Positions 63,173 through 64,000 of a stretch of 64,000 nt of DNA are shown here, piece after piece. The position numbers were made by a program, and so were the translations under genes. The notes under the pieces are model-generated. The model was not told the origin of the DNA. It ran no database searches and worked only from the letters and a program-made list of their open reading frames with translations. Source of the DNA: Campylobacteraceae bacterium (GTDB lineage: Bacteria > Campylobacterota > Campylobacteria > Campylobacterales > Arcobacteraceae); the NCBI GenBank assembly GCA_013215945.1, contig JABSOM010000002.1, forward strand, positions 124,001-188,000, read 5' to 3'. Every line of letters starts with the position of its first letter. The first letter of the stretch is position 1.

Positions 63173-64000
63173 CTAATACATTGTGCTTATTTGGTCTTCA
63201 TATAATTCCTCTATTTTATTTCTACATATTTTCATTGAAGGTGTTAATTCTCCCGTTTCAATTGAAATATCATTTAGAATGAGTGTATATTTAACAATAC
63301 GTTCCCATGAGTTTAAATTTTTATTGATTTTTTTAATATGTTTATCTATCTCATTTATGATACTCCTATTTGCATAATAAGCTTCAATGCTTAAGTCCGT
63401 ATTCTTTTGTTTTTCTAAAAGATATTTGTCTTTGTCAACAAAAAGTAAAGCGCTTACATATTTTTTATTATTAGCAATAATAATACTAAATTCAATGTAT
63501 TTGTTTTTTGAAAGTTCTTGCTCTAAAAAAACAGCATTGACATATTCTCCTGTGGAGCTTTTAAATATTTCTTTTTTTCTACTGCTTACATATAAATAAC
63601 CTTCTTCATCCATATGTCCAATATCTCCCGTATGTAACCAGCCCTCATCATCAATAGTATTTTTAGTTAGTTCTTTTTGATTAAGATACTCTCTCATTAA
63701 AGAAGGGCCTTTTACTAATATCTCCTTGTCAAGAAATTTAATTTCAGCACTTTTAAGTAATTTTCCACAAGAACCCACTTTTTGTGCATCAGGAGCATTT
63801 GTGGAAATAACAGGAGAAAATTCACTCAAACCATAACCTTGGTAAATATTAATTCCAATATTTACAAAAAAATTACAGATATCTTTGTTTAAAGGAGCGC
63901 CTCCTGAAACAAGTTTTTGTAAGCGTGAGCCAAATATCTCTCTGAATTTTATATAAACTATTTTGTCAAAAAGTTTATAAATGAAACCTTGTTTATTGAT
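63173..64000 (-). CDS. Long-chain fatty acid-CoA ligase (AMP-binding), C-terminal part, cut by window end
   Basis: The last 275 or so residues of an adenylate-forming enzyme are visible, and the frame stays open to base 64000, so the N-terminal half lies outside. Visible motifs are LVSGGAPLNKDI, IYQGYGLSEFSPVIS (AMP-binding), WLHTGDIGHMDEEGYLYV (Asp contacting the ribose) and SRKKEIFKSSTGEYV (FAA1-type catalytic Lys region). The TTG codon at 63829 is internal (GYG-L-SE) and not a start. It activates fatty acids to acyl-CoA, feeding the beta-oxidation genes directly downstream. Confidence 0.92.
   Translation of the reverse strand: MNKQGFIYKLFDKIVYIKFREIFGSRLQKLVSGGAPLNKDICNFFVNIGINIYQGYGLSEFSPVISTNAPDAQKVGSCGKLLKSAEIKFLDKEILVKGPSLMREYLNQKELTKNTIDDEGWLHTGDIGHMDEEGYLYVSSRKKEIFKSSTGEYVNAVFLEQELSKNKYIEFSIIIANNKKYVSALLFVDKDKYLLEKQKNTDLSIEAYYANRSIINEIDKHIKKINKNLNSWERIVKYTLILNDISIETGELTPSMKICRNKIEELYEDQISTMY

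Noticed and set aside
63173-63829. Complete 218-residue protein starting at TTG 63829
   Set aside because: The TTG codes for Leu within the GYGLSE motif of an AMP-binding enzyme, and the frame continues upstream to the window end.
1-64000. CRISPR array, insertion sequence, prophage or rRNA operon
   Set aside because: No regularly spaced repeats, transposase or integrase genes, phage structural genes or rRNA sequence were seen.

Overview
The window is AT-rich, about 30% G+C by eye, tightly packed and bacterial. Several traits point to a Campylobacterota member, most likely of the Arcobacteraceae: many sensor kinases with an HQWRQPL-type H-box, Cache-type sensors, TRAP transporters, short 5' leaders with TATAAT-type -10 boxes, and low-GC codon use. 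This placement is inferred from gene content, not from a marker gene. I saw no insertion sequence, prophage or CRISPR array.

Layout. 1-5.4 kb: a lone WYL-like protein, a membrane-anchored Mrr-type nuclease domain, an unknown protein, a chemotaxis receptor and a Gfo/Idh oxidoreductase. 5.5-8.1 kb: HrpB helicase. 8.1-14.3 kb: a TRAP transporter (DctP-DctQ-DctM) with a DUF1445 hydro-lyase, facing a histidine kinase/response regulator pair. 14.5-20.6 kb: small single genes, including a Thoeris-ThsB-like TIR protein, RidA, YccF, an arginine-kinase-type phosphagen kinase, a fatty acid desaturase and RraA. 20.9-26.3 kb: two tandem paralogous double-Cache/PAS histidine kinases, the second behind a perfect 20-bp inverted repeat. 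26.3-44.1 kb: a large divergent inositol island. 44.6-45.5 kb: six tRNA genes on the minus strand. 45.6-55.4 kb: two unknown genes, an aminotransferase, hydrolases, an M23 peptidase, three very small genes, YebC, a DMT exporter and a histidine kinase. 55.3-64 kb: a translationally coupled fatty-acid beta-oxidation operon (FadD-like, thiolase, FadB-like, FadE-like, then a PlsC/lipase fusion), cut by the window end.

The most interesting part is the inositol island. The plus-strand operon encodes a sugar ABC importer, IolD, IolE, two Gfo/Idh enzymes (one a canonical IolG), an IlvD/Edd-type sugar-acid dehydratase, an aldehyde dehydrogenase and an HpcH/HpaI-type aldolase. The divergent operon encodes an IolG paralogue that lacks catalytic residues, a TIM-barrel isomerase, IolA, another Gfo/Idh enzyme and a phytanoyl-CoA-type dioxygenase. 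The classical IolB, IolC and IolJ are absent from the window. The enzymes present can be arranged into a chemically complete route that needs no kinase: 5-deoxyglucuronate is oxidised to 5-deoxyglucarate, dehydrated to 4-hydroxy-2-oxoadipate, then cleaved to pyruvate and malonate semialdehyde, which IolA turns into acetyl-CoA. This route is an inference. The promoter region between the two operons carries two copies of a 14-bp palindrome, one near each gene start, but no regulator gene lies nearby.
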